From positions 1 to 64,000 of the forward strand of contig JAWKRP010000032.1 in the NCBI GenBank assembly GCA_041389565.1: DNA of 64,000 nucleotides, written 5' to 3'. The notes below the pieces were generated by a model. That model had not been told where the DNA came from. It did no database searches and saw nothing but the letters and a program-made list of their open reading frames with translations. Of this stretch, positions 51,667-64,000 are shown piece after piece. Made by a program: the position numbers and the translations under genes. This DNA comes from JACKEQ01 sp041389565 (lineage in GTDB: Bacteria; Myxococcota_A; UBA796; GCA-2862545). Position 1 is the first letter of the stretch. Each line of letters starts with the position of its first letter.

Positions 51667-52617
51667 ATGTCCAGGTCGATGCAGTCGCTGCGCACGTCCC
51701 GCCGGGACGCCGTGCCCGTCATGGTGCACACGGCGTCGTCCGGTCCGGTCGTGGCGATCACGGCCAACATCCATGGCGACGAGGCCACGGGCGTGGCGGT
51801 GGTGCAGGAGCTCGACCGGTGGCTCGTCGAGCACCTCCAGCGCGGCACGGTCGTGCTGTACCCGAGCCTGAACCCCGCCGGGCTGTCGAGCCGCACGCGC
51901 GTGCTGCCGCCCGACGGAGCCGACCTGAACCGGCTCTTCCCCGGTCATCGCGACGGGAACGAGTCGGAGAAGCACGCGGCGGCCATCTGGAAGGACCTCG
52001 CCTCGCGCCGGGTGAGCCTGCTGGTCGACCTGCACGCCGACAGTGCCCGCTCCATCCCGTACGCCATCGTCGACCGCGCGCTCGCCCGCGGGCGGGGCTC
52101 GAAGCTCGCGCCCACCCTCGAGCAGTACGCGCTGGCGAGCGGTCTCACGGTGCTCCGCGAGTACCCCGACGACCAGTACGTGCGGTACGCCCTCGATCGC
52201 AGCCTGGCGGGAGCGATGGTGAACCGCGGTGCCGTGCCGGCCATCACGGTGGAGGCGGGTCCGCGGCGCTGGATCTCCGCATCGGCCGTCGCCGCCGCGC
52301 TCGACGCCGTTCGGGGCGTGCTCGGAGACCTCGGGCTCGCCGACTTCGCGACGGTCGTGCACCCCTCGCGGGTCGACGGCGGGCCCTGGCGGCGTGCGCC
52401 TGCTCCCCGGGTGCGAGTGGGTGGCATCTTCCGCGAGCGGCTCGAGCCCGGCGCACGCTTCGCGAGGGGCGACGTGCTGGGAACGCTCGTCGACCTCGCT
52501 GGCCAGACCCTCGAGGAGGTGGTCGCACCTTCCGAGGGCATCGTGATCTCGTGGGCCGAGCTCACCTGGGTGGAAGCGGGCTCGGTGCCGGGAACCGTCG
52601 GACTGTTGGAGGCCTGA
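51667..52617 (+). CDS. AstE/AspA-family zinc deacylase (M14-like)
   Basis: 316 residues. The zinc-binding motifs of the succinylglutamate desuccinylase/aspartoacylase family are present: NIHGDEATG (His and Glu ligands) and LLVDLHADSARSIPY (third His). TVEAGPR could carry the catalytic Glu. The C-terminal beta domain with GIFRERLEPGARFARGD and a lipoyl-like turn is typical. These enzymes cut N-acyl amino acids or related amides. The substrate is not known. It lies nine bases after the zinc-ribbon gene and shares TGATG with the methyltransferase gene. Confidence 0.86.
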   Translation: MSRSMQSLRTSRRDAVPVMVHTASSGPVVAITANIHGDEATGVAVVQELDRWLVEHLQRGTVVLYPSLNPAGLSSRTRVLPPDGADLNRLFPGHRDGNESEKHAAAIWKDLASRRVSLLVDLHADSARSIPYAIVDRALARGRGSKLAPTLEQYALASGLTVLREYPDDQYVRYALDRSLAGAMVNRGAVPAITVEAGPRRWISASAVAAALDAVRGVLGDLGLADFATVVHPSRVDGGPWRRAPAPRVRVGGIFRERLEPGARFARGDVLGTLVDLAGQTLEEVVAPSEGIVISWAELTWVEAGSVPGTVGLLEA

Positions 52618-53798
52618 TGCGCGTGCTCACCGTGAACGGCTACTCGGCGAAGTGGCTCGGGCGCGGCTTCCCGTGGGTGTACCCGAAGGAGGTCGTGCGC
52701 GGGAAGGCCGGGCCGGGCGAGTGGGTGGAGCTGCGCGACGAGCGCGGCACACGGCTCGGGGTGGGGCTCGCCGACGAAGGGTGGCTGGCGGCGCGGGTGT
52801 TCGGGCACGGCGATGCGGGCCACGACCCCGCGTCGCTCCGCGCGCTGCTCGATAGGGCCGCGCGGCTCCGGGATGCCGTGATCGGGCCCGACACGACGGG
52901 CTATCGGCTGGTGCACGGCGAGAACGACGGGTTCCCGGGCGTGCGGATCGACTGGTGGAGCCACCACGCGGTGGTCGTGCTCGACAGTCCCGCGCTCGCG
53001 CCCCTGCTGCCGGTCATCGTCGACTGGCTCGTCGACACGCGGGCGCCGCGCGGAATCCACCTCTGCTACCGAACCGACCCGCGCGACACGGCTCCGCAGC
53101 GGTTCGACCCCGCGCCGGGCCTGCTGCACGGGCACGATCCGACGGACGACGTGCGGGTGACCGAGCGCGGCGTGACGTACGGCGTGCGCCCCCACGACGG
53201 GCCCGACGTGGGCCTGTACGCCGACATGCGCGACGTGCGCGCCTGGCTCGAGCCGAGCTGGGGCGGGATGCGGGTGCTCAACACGTTCGCGTACACGGGC
53301 GCGTTCTCGGTGAGCGCGGCGTTCAACGGGGCGGCCGAGACGGTGAGCGTCGACCTGTCGAAGCACTACCTCGACCGCGCCGAGGCGAACTTCAAGCTGA
53401 ACGACCTCTCGCTCGACACCCACGACTTCTTCGCGGAGGACACCTTCAAGGCGCTCGATCGGTTCCGCCGCACGGGCCGGATGTTCGACCGCGTCGTGCT
53501 CGACCCCCCGAGCTACTCGCACAGCAAGGAGGGCACGTGGTCCGCGAAGAAGGACCTGCCGCGCCTGGTGTCCGCGGCCGCTCGGGTGCTCGACCCCGAG
53601 GGCTGGGTGATCGTGGCCTCCAACCAGGGCGAGATGAGCCCGCGTGACTTCCGCGGGCTCGTGCTCGATGGCTTCAAGCGGGCCGACCGCGTCGCGCAGG
53701 AGCTCTGGGTGGGGTCGCAGGGGCCGGACTTCCCCGCGGGCAGCCGGTTCCCGGAGGGCCGCTACCTCAAGGTCGCCGTCTGGCGTCTGGACGGGTGA
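52617..53798 (+). CDS. RlmI-like class I SAM-dependent RNA methyltransferase
   Basis: 393 residues. An N-terminal PUA domain (KWLGRGFPWVYPKEVV, ELRDERGTRLGVGLAD) and an EEHEE-like linker precede the Rossmann methyltransferase: VGLYADMRDVRAWL, VLNTFAYTGAFSVSAA, VSVDLSKHYLDRAEAN and the cytosine-type active site VVLDPPSYSHSKEG. In RlmI this enzyme makes m5C1962 in 23S rRNA, but relatives vary, so only the family is claimed. The ATG overlaps the previous stop by one base; the stop overlaps the sfsA start as GTGA. Confidence 0.9.
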   Translation: MRVLTVNGYSAKWLGRGFPWVYPKEVVRGKAGPGEWVELRDERGTRLGVGLADEGWLAARVFGHGDAGHDPASLRALLDRAARLRDAVIGPDTTGYRLVHGENDGFPGVRIDWWSHHAVVVLDSPALAPLLPVIVDWLVDTRAPRGIHLCYRTDPRDTAPQRFDPAPGLLHGHDPTDDVRVTERGVTYGVRPHDGPDVGLYADMRDVRAWLEPSWGGMRVLNTFAYTGAFSVSAAFNGAAETVSVDLSKHYLDRAEANFKLNDLSLDTHDFFAEDTFKALDRFRRTGRMFDRVVLDPPSYSHSKEGTWSAKKDLPRLVSAAARVLDPEGWVIVASNQGEMSPRDFRGLVLDGFKRADRVAQELWVGSQGPDFPAGSRFPEGRYLKVAVWRLDG

Positions 53799-54484
53799 GG
53801 TACCCCGCACCGCTCGTCACGGGCACGCTGCTCGCGCGTCGGAAGCGCTTCCTGGCCGACGTTCGCCTGCCGGACGGCACCGAGGTGACCGCCCACCTCG
53901 CGAACACGGGCGCGATGACGGCCTGCTGGGCGGAGGGCGCGCCGTGCCGACTCTCGCACAGCGACGACCCGAAGCGCTCCCTGGCCTGGTCGGTGGAGCA
54001 GACGTTCGTGGGCGGCTGCTGGATCCTGGTGAACACGGCCCGCCCGAACCGCATCGTCGAAGAAGCCCTGTGGGACGGGCGGATCTGCGGCACGGTGTCG
54101 GAGGTGAAGCGGGAGGCGCGGTTCCCGGACGAAGGCCGCGCGGACTTCCTGGTGGACGGGCACACCTGGGTGGAGGTGAAGAACGCCACCCTCCGGGCGG
54201 GCGACACGGTGTGGTTCCCCGACAGCGTGACGACGCGCGGAGCCCGGCACCTCGACGCGCTCGCGGAGCGGCTCGAGCATGGCGACCGCGCGCTCCTCGT
54301 GCTCCATGTCGGCACCGAGGGCGGGAGCGAGGTGCGCGTGGCGAGGCACGTCGATCCGGGGTTCGCGGAGGCCCTCGATCGGGCCGTGCAGCGCGGGCTG
54401 GACGTGCAGGCGTGGAGGGTGTCGCTGTCGGACACCGAAGCCGTGCTGACGGAGCGTGTGCCGTTCACCACCCGAGGGCGGTGA
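53795..54484 (+). CDS. sfsA: SfsA-family nuclease-fold protein
   Basis: 229 residues from a GTG at 53795. The family blocks are visible: RRKRFLADV, AHLANTGAMTACW, VNTARPNRIVEEAL and VKREARFPDEGRADFLVDG, and the nuclease core VEVKNATLRAG with WFPDSVTTRGARHLDAL. SfsA proteins have an OB-fold and a PD-(D/E)xK-like core; their physiological role is unclear. It is the last gene of the plus-strand run that starts at 49314, and its final 20 bases overlap the convergent pdxJ gene. Confidence 0.93.
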   Translation: MRYPAPLVTGTLLARRKRFLADVRLPDGTEVTAHLANTGAMTACWAEGAPCRLSHSDDPKRSLAWSVEQTFVGGCWILVNTARPNRIVEEALWDGRICGTVSEVKREARFPDEGRADFLVDGHTWVEVKNATLRAGDTVWFPDSVTTRGARHLDALAERLEHGDRALLVLHVGTEGGSEVRVARHVDPGFAEALDRAVQRGLDVQAWRVSLSDTEAVLTERVPFTTRGR

Positions 54485-55202
54485 GCAGCTCCTTCACGGC
54501 GGCCTGCGTACCGACCTCGAGCGCGCGGCAGATCTGCGAGTGGCCGATGGAGACCTCGAGCAGCCCGTCTGCATCGGCGATTCCGCGGAGGTTGTCCCAG
54601 TCGAGGTCGTGCCCGGCGTTCACTCCGAGGCCCGCCTCGCGGGCGACCCGGATGGAAGCGCGCATCCGCTCGACCCACCCGCACTGGTCGGGAGTGCCCC
54701 AGGCCCACGCATACGGGCCCGTGTAGAGCTCGACGCGGTCGGTTCCGGTCTCGGCGAAGGCGGGCAGGAGCTCGAGGTCGGCGTCTGCGAAGCAGGACGT
54801 GCGGATGCCGAGCGCGGCGAGCGGCTCGATGGCCGCCAGGAGCCGATCGCGGTCGGTGATGGGGTGGAAGCCGTGGTCGGACGTGACCTCTCCGGGGGTG
54901 ACCGGCACGAGGGTGCACTGGTCGGGCTGGAGCTCGCGGACCATCGCCAGCAGGCCGGGGTCGTCCTGGCACTCGATGTTGAGCTCGATGCCCGGGTGGT
55001 GGGTGCGCAGGTGGTCCGACAGCACCGGGACGTCGGCTCGGCGGATGTGTCTCTCGTCGAGCCGCGGGTGGACGGTGATCCCGTGCGCGCCCGCGGCGAT
55101 GCAGAGGTCGGCGGAGGCCCGCAGGCTGGGCGCGTCGTGGCCCCGAGAGTTTCGGAGCAAGGCATACTTGTTGATGTTGACGGACAGCTTGGCTCGACCC
55201 AT
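54465..55202 (-). CDS. pdxJ: Pyridoxine 5'-phosphate synthase PdxJ
   Basis: 245 residues from the ATG at 55202, fixed by GGAGG five bases upstream. PdxJ condenses 1-deoxyxylulose 5-phosphate with 3-amino-2-oxopropyl phosphate to pyridoxine 5'-phosphate in the DXP-dependent vitamin B6 pathway. Family blocks are LSVNINKYALLRNSRG, GAHGITVHPRLDERHI, LNIECQDDPGLL and LVPVTPGEVTSDHG, with GLGVNAGHDLDWDNL near the end. Its 3' end overlaps sfsA by 20 bases. It is divergent from the cyclase gene across 114 bases. Confidence 0.96.
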   Translation of the reverse strand: MGRAKLSVNINKYALLRNSRGHDAPSLRASADLCIAAGAHGITVHPRLDERHIRRADVPVLSDHLRTHHPGIELNIECQDDPGLLAMVRELQPDQCTLVPVTPGEVTSDHGFHPITDRDRLLAAIEPLAALGIRTSCFADADLELLPAFAETGTDRVELYTGPYAWAWGTPDQCGWVERMRASIRVAREAGLGVNAGHDLDWDNLRGIADADGLLEVSIGHSQICRALEVGTQAAVKELLTALGW

Positions 55203-55316
55203 GGTGCCCTCCGGGCTCCGCCTCCGATAACGGATCGGCACAAAGCGGGTCGACGGGAACTGTTTCCGCGATGTAGCCTAGGGCGCCCGGACGGAGGCTG
55301 TCCGGCAGGAGTGCGC

Positions 55317-56861
55317 TTGGGTACCGTCACACGGACGGTCTGCTTCACAGACCTCGCCAACTACACCGCCAAGGTCTCCCGCTCCGATCGAGAGGGTCTC
55401 CGGAAGATCCTCGAGGAGCACGAGCAGCTCGTGCGCCCGATCGTGCAGCAGCACAACGGCCGGATCGTGAAGAACCTGGGCGACTCGTTCCTCATCCTCT
55501 TCCAGGCCGCCACGGATGCGCTGCGCGCGGCCCTCGACATCCAGCACGAGGTGAACACCCGGGGCAGCACGTCGATCCGGCTCGCGATGACCACCGGAGA
55601 CGTGGAGGAGATCGAAGGCGACGCGTTCGGCGAGGCCGTGAACCTCGCGGCCCGCATCCTCGCGAAGGCGCCTTCGGAGGAGATCTGGTTCGGTCCCGGC
55701 ACGCGCGTCTGCATGAACGCCGCCGAGATCCCCTGGGAGGATGTCGGCCGGTTCTCGATGAAGGGCATCCCGGGCGAGAAGCAGGTGTTCCGCGCGGTGC
55801 CGAAGCACAAGTGCTGGCTGCCCGAGCCCGTGAAGCTCGCTGCGAAGAACCGGAACCTCGTGCGGCTCCGCCGGGGCGCGCGTCCGCCGCTCCTCCCGCC
55901 CGATCCCATCGTGCTGTTCGAGGGGTTCGCGCCCGGGTCGGCCGCGCTGGCCGAGGCCGTCGAGTCGCTGCCCGTGTTGAACCCCGCGTCGCTGTGGCTG
56001 GCCGGGTACAACATCGCGAGCGAAGACCGGAAGGACTGGACGGAGTCGGGTCGCGGGCTCGTCATCGGTACGCCCGAGGCGGTGTCCGCGGCGATCGAAG
56101 AGGCCCAGAAGGTCCAGACGGGCGGGCGTCAGTCGGGGTCCGACACCATCGTGCTCGACGTGGGGCTCAATCCCGACCTCGAGCTGGTGATGTGCGGGCT
56201 CGCGCTGCCGTCGGTGCCCCTGTCGGATGTCGTGGCCAGCTACTTCTACGAGATGCTGCCCGACGGGCGCTGGGTGAACCGCTCCGATCGCTCGGTGGTG
56301 CGGGTCGAGGTCACGCCGGAGGGCGTGTCCATCCAGGCGCTCGTGAACGGGGTGAGCGTGAACGGGCGTCCGCTGTCCTCCGGCGACCGCACGTTGCTCC
56401 AGGGCAACTCCACCATCGCCACGTCCACGGTGAGCGTGCGCTTCCAGGAGGTCGGGGCGCCTTACGCGGGCCTGCTCCTGGCCGACACCGAGATGCGGCT
56501 CGGCGTGATGGAGGGCCACACGGCCACCCTGGGGCGCGAGCCCGCGCATCCGGGCCTGGCCTACCCCGACCGTCGCGGCCAGGACAACATCCGCTGGTGT
56601 AGCGGGCCTCGTGCCGCGCGCGCGCGTGCGGGTGGGTTCACGCTCGATCGCGCGCTCGCGGGCCGGCACCAGGCGTCCATCGCGATGATGGGCAGCGACA
56701 TCGTGGTCACGCAGATCCACGAGCGCTGCCCCACCTACCTGTTCCGCGGCGAGAACGCGCCGATGACGAAGCTGTCCGTGAAAGACCAGAAGGTGAATGC
56801 CTCGATCGGCAACCTGATCTTCGCGGGCACCACGGTCGTCGGCCTCCGCAACCCGGAGTAG
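55317..56861 (+). CDS. Class III nucleotide cyclase with C-terminal FHA-like domains
   Basis: 514 residues from a TTG at 55317, chosen because AGGAG lies five bases upstream. Residues 5-165 are a class III cyclase domain: metal Asp residues in VCFTDLANYT and KNLGDSFLILF, and transition-state residues in AFGEAVNLAARILA, so it should be active. The central 150 residues have no assigned fold. Two beta-rich FHA-like segments follow: VEVTPEGVSIQALVNGVSVNGRPL and, after an Arg-rich linker, LDRALAGRHQASI with DQKVNASIGNLIFAG. FHA domains bind phosphothreonine, linking cAMP or cGMP synthesis to Ser/Thr kinase signalling; a kinase is encoded at 1943-3739. A TAGCCT hexamer at 55274 may be the -10. Confidence 0.85.
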   Translation: MGTVTRTVCFTDLANYTAKVSRSDREGLRKILEEHEQLVRPIVQQHNGRIVKNLGDSFLILFQAATDALRAALDIQHEVNTRGSTSIRLAMTTGDVEEIEGDAFGEAVNLAARILAKAPSEEIWFGPGTRVCMNAAEIPWEDVGRFSMKGIPGEKQVFRAVPKHKCWLPEPVKLAAKNRNLVRLRRGARPPLLPPDPIVLFEGFAPGSAALAEAVESLPVLNPASLWLAGYNIASEDRKDWTESGRGLVIGTPEAVSAAIEEAQKVQTGGRQSGSDTIVLDVGLNPDLELVMCGLALPSVPLSDVVASYFYEMLPDGRWVNRSDRSVVRVEVTPEGVSIQALVNGVSVNGRPLSSGDRTLLQGNSTIATSTVSVRFQEVGAPYAGLLLADTEMRLGVMEGHTATLGREPAHPGLAYPDRRGQDNIRWCSGPRAARARAGGFTLDRALAGRHQASIAMMGSDIVVTQIHERCPTYLFRGENAPMTKLSVKDQKVNASIGNLIFAGTTVVGLRNPE

Positions 56862-56872
56862 TCCGGGCGCGC

Positions 56873-57856
56873 TCAGTCGGTCGGGTCACGCGGGCCGCTC
56901 GGGTGCGGCCCGTGGGGGTGGGGCCCGTGCGGATGGGACCCGTCGTGTGGGCCGTCCCGCTCGGGCCGATCGTCGTGGTGGTGCTCCCGGTCCTCGTCGC
57001 CCGGAGGCGGGCCCGTGAGCTTCCGGCGCGTGTGGTACCGCAGCCAGCGCTTCGCTTTGGTCCGGTCTCCGTCGAACCAGGTGCGGAGGGCCTCGCGGCG
57101 GCTCGCCGTGCCGAAGCGCTCGAGGACCTCGGCCTCGGCGGCACGGTAGGCCGTGCGACGCTCGCGGGGACGGGGCCCGACGGGGAGGCTGGGGTCGGGG
57201 AAGCCGAGGCGACCGATGGGGGTGACGAGCGCCGGGGGCACGAGGTCGAGGCCCATCGTCGCCGGTCCGAGGTCCAGCTCGAAGCCGTCGAGGAGGCCGA
57301 GCTCGAAGCCGAGGACCGGGGTGTGGACGGCCACGCCGGTGCGGCTGTCGGACAGGCCGACCCGCGTCGGGAAGCGGCGCCCGATGGCCCGGGAGGGGAA
57401 GTCGTAGCCGACCCGTGCGCGGCGGAGCACCCACGCGGCGTACGAGTTGCTGTTCGGACCGGTGAGGACGTAGCGGTCCTGGTCGGCGTACACCTCGCGG
57501 CTGTCGGACAGCACGTGCAGGAGGCGCTCGGCGCGACGGCCGTGGTACTCCCGGACGATGTGGGCCGGGCGGAACGCGCGCGCGTCGAACGAGGAGTCGG
57601 GGGGCAGGAAGTCGATGGTGACGCGGTGCTGGTCGCGCACGCGGGCGAACAGCTCGTTCCGGTGCCACCGGCCGTCGCCCGCGGGGTCGAACGCGACGAA
57701 ATAGTAGTGCTCGCCGACCGGGAACACCACATCGGCCCGGCGCAGCTGCACGACGGGCCCGGTGGGGACCGCCACCGACACGTCCGGGTGGCGGACGCGA
57801 GGGTGGCAGCCGACCAGCGCGGCGAGAGCGAGACCGAGCAGGGCCCCGCGACGCAT
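56873..57856 (-). CDS. Lipoprotein with DUF3750-like domain and His-rich tail
   Basis: 327 residues with a lipobox (LAALVGC, Cys17). The core contains YYFVAFDPAGDGRWHR, VREYHGRRAERLLHVL, YVLTGPNSNSYAAWVLR and FPTRVGLSDSRTGV; the GPNSNSYAAW block is the hallmark I associate with DUF3750, whose function is unknown. The C-terminus is a disordered His/Asp/Pro-rich tail (HHHDD, SHPHGPHPHGPHPSG) that could bind zinc, nickel or copper. It follows thiC by five bases, so it may be carried on the riboswitch-controlled transcript, and it converges with the cyclase gene across 11 bases. Confidence 0.78.
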   Translation of the reverse strand: MRRGALLGLALAALVGCHPRVRHPDVSVAVPTGPVVQLRRADVVFPVGEHYYFVAFDPAGDGRWHRNELFARVRDQHRVTIDFLPPDSSFDARAFRPAHIVREYHGRRAERLLHVLSDSREVYADQDRYVLTGPNSNSYAAWVLRRARVGYDFPSRAIGRRFPTRVGLSDSRTGVAVHTPVLGFELGLLDGFELDLGPATMGLDLVPPALVTPIGRLGFPDPSLPVGPRPRERRTAYRAAEAEVLERFGTASRREALRTWFDGDRTKAKRWLRYHTRRKLTGPPPGDEDREHHHDDRPERDGPHDGSHPHGPHPHGPHPSGPRDPTD

Positions 57857-57861
57857 GGCGC

Positions 57862-59469
<1,608 letters not shown>

Positions 59470-59477
59470 GTCGTCCT

Positions 59478-59577
59478 CCGGACCCGCACTTCCTGCGCCG
59501 GCACGACCCGGATCAGGTTCTTCGGTGTGCTCTCAGGCCGGGCTCCATTGCCCGTCCACCCGCAGCGGGGAGGGAGG
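59478..59577 (-). promoter_or_regulatory. TPP riboswitch (THI element) controlling thiC
   Basis: Minus-strand CTGAGA followed by ACACCGAAGAACCTGATCCG, then GGTCGTGCCGGCGCAGGAAGTGC matches the THI-box consensus (CUGAGA, ACC-UGAACCUGAUC-GG, AUGCCGGCG-AGGGAA). The 5' arm GGGGAGG lies at 59568-59575 near the upstream stop at 59579. It ends about 8 bases before the thiC ATG, so it probably controls translation initiation by sequestering the ribosome site. Confidence 0.93.
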
Positions 59578-59578
59578 C

Positions 59579-60244
59579 TTAACGCGCGATCTCGGGTGCG
59601 GGCCGCTCGGGACCCGCGAGCTCGCAGTCGACCGTCCACGCCGTCTCGCGGTATTGCAGGTGGCACACGGTGTGCCCGCCGGGGGTGACCTCGATCGCCC
59701 CGTGATAGCGGAGCTTTCCGTTGTCCTGCACGTGGACCTCCACGGCCGGCGGCACCACGCCGTACGCTACGAACCCGTGTGCGTCGGACGAGAAGGGCAC
59801 GCCTGCCCCCGCCAGGCGTACCTCCCCCGAGATGTCGGAGAGGCCCGTGATCAGCAGGCTCGCGGTGGGCGACTCGGCGAGCTCGATGCCGGGCTTCGGA
59901 GGGAGGACCGGGCCCTTGCGGACCTCCTCGGACACCGGGACGGGCTCCTCGACCAGCGAGGTGAGCGGGAGGCGGTCGAGCTCGCGGAGCGTGCGGTCGG
60001 TGCGGTCGTACTCGAGCCGCAGCCGCTCGTCGTCGCCGAGCTGGAAGATGCCCTCGGCCAGGAGCGCTCCGACGAAGCTGCGGATCTGGATGCGATGCGG
60101 ACCGGGGTCGAGGTCGCGGGTGTCGATCAGCGTGCTGGCGATGCCCGCCGGCGACCCGTCGATCGACAGCACGACGGGGCTGCGTGCCGAGACCTGGATC
60201 TCGCTCGCGAGCGCGGGTTGGAGGAGGGTGAGCCACACCATCAT
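59579..60244 (-). CDS. Secreted PEGA-like protein of unknown function
   Basis: 221 residues with a signal peptide (MVWLTLLQPALA). Residues about 15-75 resemble a PEGA-type surface-layer domain (VVLSIDGSPAGIAST, LDPGPHRIQIRSFVG). The middle is charged and helical. The C-terminal part is another small beta domain (LLITGLSDISGEVRLAG, EVTPGGHTVCHLQYRET). Two Cys near the end may pair. Its stop codon is two bases before the thiC riboswitch, so thiC may also be read from this gene's promoter. ATG 60244 or the adjacent ATG 60241 is the start. Confidence 0.65.
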   Translation of the reverse strand: MMVWLTLLQPALASEIQVSARSPVVLSIDGSPAGIASTLIDTRDLDPGPHRIQIRSFVGALLAEGIFQLGDDERLRLEYDRTDRTLRELDRLPLTSLVEEPVPVSEEVRKGPVLPPKPGIELAESPTASLLITGLSDISGEVRLAGAGVPFSSDAHGFVAYGVVPPAVEVHVQDNGKLRYHGAIEVTPGGHTVCHLQYRETAWTVDCELAGPERPAPEIAR

Positions 60245-60316
60245 GGGTGTCTAACCCCTCGGTCCAGAAGCGCGTTCCGCGGTGCAGGCGGTTAACGGGG
60301 CTGCTCGGAGGGGTCC

Positions 60317-62628
<2,312 letters not shown>

Positions 62629-62632
<4 letters not shown>

Positions 62633-64000
62633 TTGCTGCCCTCGGTCTGCCAGTCGGGACCCCGGCACGCGATGGGGTCGTCGGCCTGACAGCCCGCGGC
62701 ACACAGGGCCTTCGCGCGCTTCTTGTCCTTCTTGCCGCCGAGGCCGTTCCACAGCAGCCGCGCCAGGCGGCGGTGGGCTTCGACGTTGTTCAGCGCCACG
62801 GCCTTCTCGAACGCGTCACGCGCCGCGGCCTCGTCCTTCTCGCCGGCCGCACCTTCGACGTGCAGACGGCCGAGGCGGAGGCACGCATCGCCCACACCCT
62901 TCTCGCAGCCGAGCGTGTACAGGCCGAGCGCGCGCTTGGCGTCGCGGGGGATGTTCGTGCCTTCGTCGAGGATGACGCCCGCCTTGTAGCAGGCGTTCGG
63001 GAAGCCCGCGTCGCAGCCGAGCTGGTAGGACGCAACGGCTTCGGCGTCGTCTTCGCGGACGCCGACCCCGGAGTCGAGGAGGTCGCCGCGGCGGTCGCAC
63101 GCTTCGCCCCAGCCCTGCGCACAGGCCCAGCGGTAGTACGTGGACGCCAGCGTGCGATCGCGCTCGCCGCCTGCACCCGTCTCGTAGAGGTCGCCCAGCA
63201 CGAAGCACGGGCGGGCCGGGGAGGTCTTGTCGACGCAGGACTGCTTGAGCAGCGCGCGCGCACGCGCGGGATCCTTCTTCAGGCTCTCGCCCTCGAGGAG
63301 CGCGAGACCGAGCACGCTGCACGCCGTGGCGTTGTCGCCGCGCGAGCAGGCCACCTCGAACGCGTAGCGGTCTTCGCGAACGCTGCCGTCGGTGCGCTCG
63401 GCGATGATGAGATCGACCAGGCCCACGCACGACGCGATGTCGCCCGCCCGGCACGCCTGGCGGTACAGCCGCGCGGCGACCGCCTCTTCGCCGTCGGCGA
63501 GGGCCGCACTGGCGGCCGACGAGCAGGACGGGCCGTGGCCCAGGCTGCAGCCCATGTCGAGCAGGCTCCGGGCCATGCCCTTCGACGGCTCGGTGCGCTC
63601 GCCGCTGACGTACGACGACGCGAGCTCCCAGCAGGCGCTCATCCCGCCCTTCTGGCACAGCTCCGAGAGCCGCGAGACGAGCTTCTCGTCGCCCTCGCCC
63701 CGCGCGACCTCGACACACCCGAAGGGATCGCCGGCGTCGCACGCCTTCTTCGCGAAGTCCTTGGCCTTCGCCGGCTCGGCCTTGATGCGCGCGCCGTCGC
63801 GGTAGACGCGGGCGAGCGCGGTGCAGGCCGCGCCTTCCTTCTCTTTGCAGGCCTCTTCCCACCGGCGCACGCCGAGGCGCGGATCGGCCGTGACACCGAG
63901 GTTGTTGAACAGGATCGCGCCGTACTCGTAGCAGGCGTACTGGTTCTTCTCGGAGTCGCAGAGCGCCTTGTAGCGCCGGGCTGCTGCCTTGTACTCGTTC
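62629..64000 (-). CDS. Cysteine-rich Sel1-repeat protein (partial, 5' end off window)
   Basis: The frame is open to the window edge, so 456 codons plus the stop are seen and the N-terminus and any signal peptide are missing. It consists of about 11 helical Sel1-like repeats of 36-44 residues, for example EEACKEKEGAACTALARVYRDG, YQLGCDAGFPNACYKAGVILDEG and YTLGCEKGVGDACLRLGRLH. Most repeats carry two Cys spaced seven to eight apart, as in Helicobacter Hcp proteins, where they form disulfides. This implies an exported protein. It ends QADDPIACRGPDWQTEGSN. The function is unknown. Confidence 0.85.

Overview
The window is high-GC bacterial DNA whose codons almost always end in G or C. The gene set suggests Myxococcota or another former deltaproteobacterial lineage: a membrane-anchored Hanks-type kinase, a cyclase joined to FHA-like domains, a STAND-type ATPase with TPRs, sulfatase- and FGE-like proteins, a copper type II monooxygenase carrying a haem site, cysteine-rich Sel1 repeats, and many lipoproteins and OmpA or beta-barrel proteins. 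This placement is an inference. Both window ends cut genes: a LysM/FecR protein at the left and a Sel1-repeat protein at the right. No tRNA, rRNA or CRISPR array was seen. There is one small transposase remnant, near 48.5 kb.

Region by region. 1-8.3 kb is one minus-strand run of eight touching or overlapping genes: ATL DNA-repair protein, sulfotransferase, FadL-like porin, CobW GTPase, ThiD, Ser/Thr kinase, OmpA protein, FecR/LysM protein. 8.3-11.2 kb holds a TPR protein, a lipoprotein and an OmpA lipoprotein. 11.2-16 kb holds a lipoprotein, an M18 aminopeptidase, htpG and an NYN-domain nuclease. 16-20.5 kb holds an anchored unknown, a large repeat-rich surface protein and a helical unknown. 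20.5-25.2 kb is a probable operon of propeller-like lipoprotein, STAND/TPR regulator and unknown. 25.2-29.8 kb encodes an ABC-2 exporter, whose second permease is fused to a degenerate CPBP domain, plus a metzincin-like lipoprotein. 29.9-35.1 kb holds a repeat-rich lipoprotein, a glycosyltransferase, a BoxD/PaaZ-type aldehyde dehydrogenase and a small membrane protein. 35.2-40.2 kb is a co-directional envelope redox block: copper monooxygenase, PDZ protein, small secreted protein, tetrahaem cytochrome and M23 peptidase, ending at a UUCG hairpin. 40.3-43.6 kb holds a 50-codon gene, an unknown, tcdA, a half-size chromate transporter and a secreted unknown. 43.7-46.8 kb holds a tail-anchored small protein and a three-gene cassette of FGE-like protein, radical SAM/SPASM protein and an unknown with an EVPAGCGG motif. 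46.9-49.3 kb holds a ChaN-like protein, a GPP34 protein, the transposase remnant and a lipoprotein peroxiredoxin. 49.3-55.2 kb holds a thioesterase, a sulfatase-like protein, a zinc-ribbon membrane protein, an AstE-like deacylase, an RlmI-like methyltransferase, sfsA and pdxJ. 55.3-64 kb holds a cyclase/FHA protein, a DUF3750-like lipoprotein, thiC with a TPP riboswitch, a PEGA-like secreted protein, topB and the Sel1 protein.

The genome is very compact. Neighbouring genes are commonly joined by ATGA, GTGA, TTGA or TGATG stop-start overlaps, and three convergent pairs overlap tail to tail by 20-23 bases. Starts inside runs usually have good Shine-Dalgarno sites. Several genes that open a transcription unit instead have a TAnnnT hexamer 5-6 bases before the start codon, which suggests leaderless mRNAs. 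A 30-bp repeat fills two convergent intergenic gaps 26 kb apart and in both cases begins on the stop codon of the plus-strand gene. The best candidates for an undescribed system are the radical SAM/FGE/EVPAGCGG cassette and the 35-40 kb redox block.
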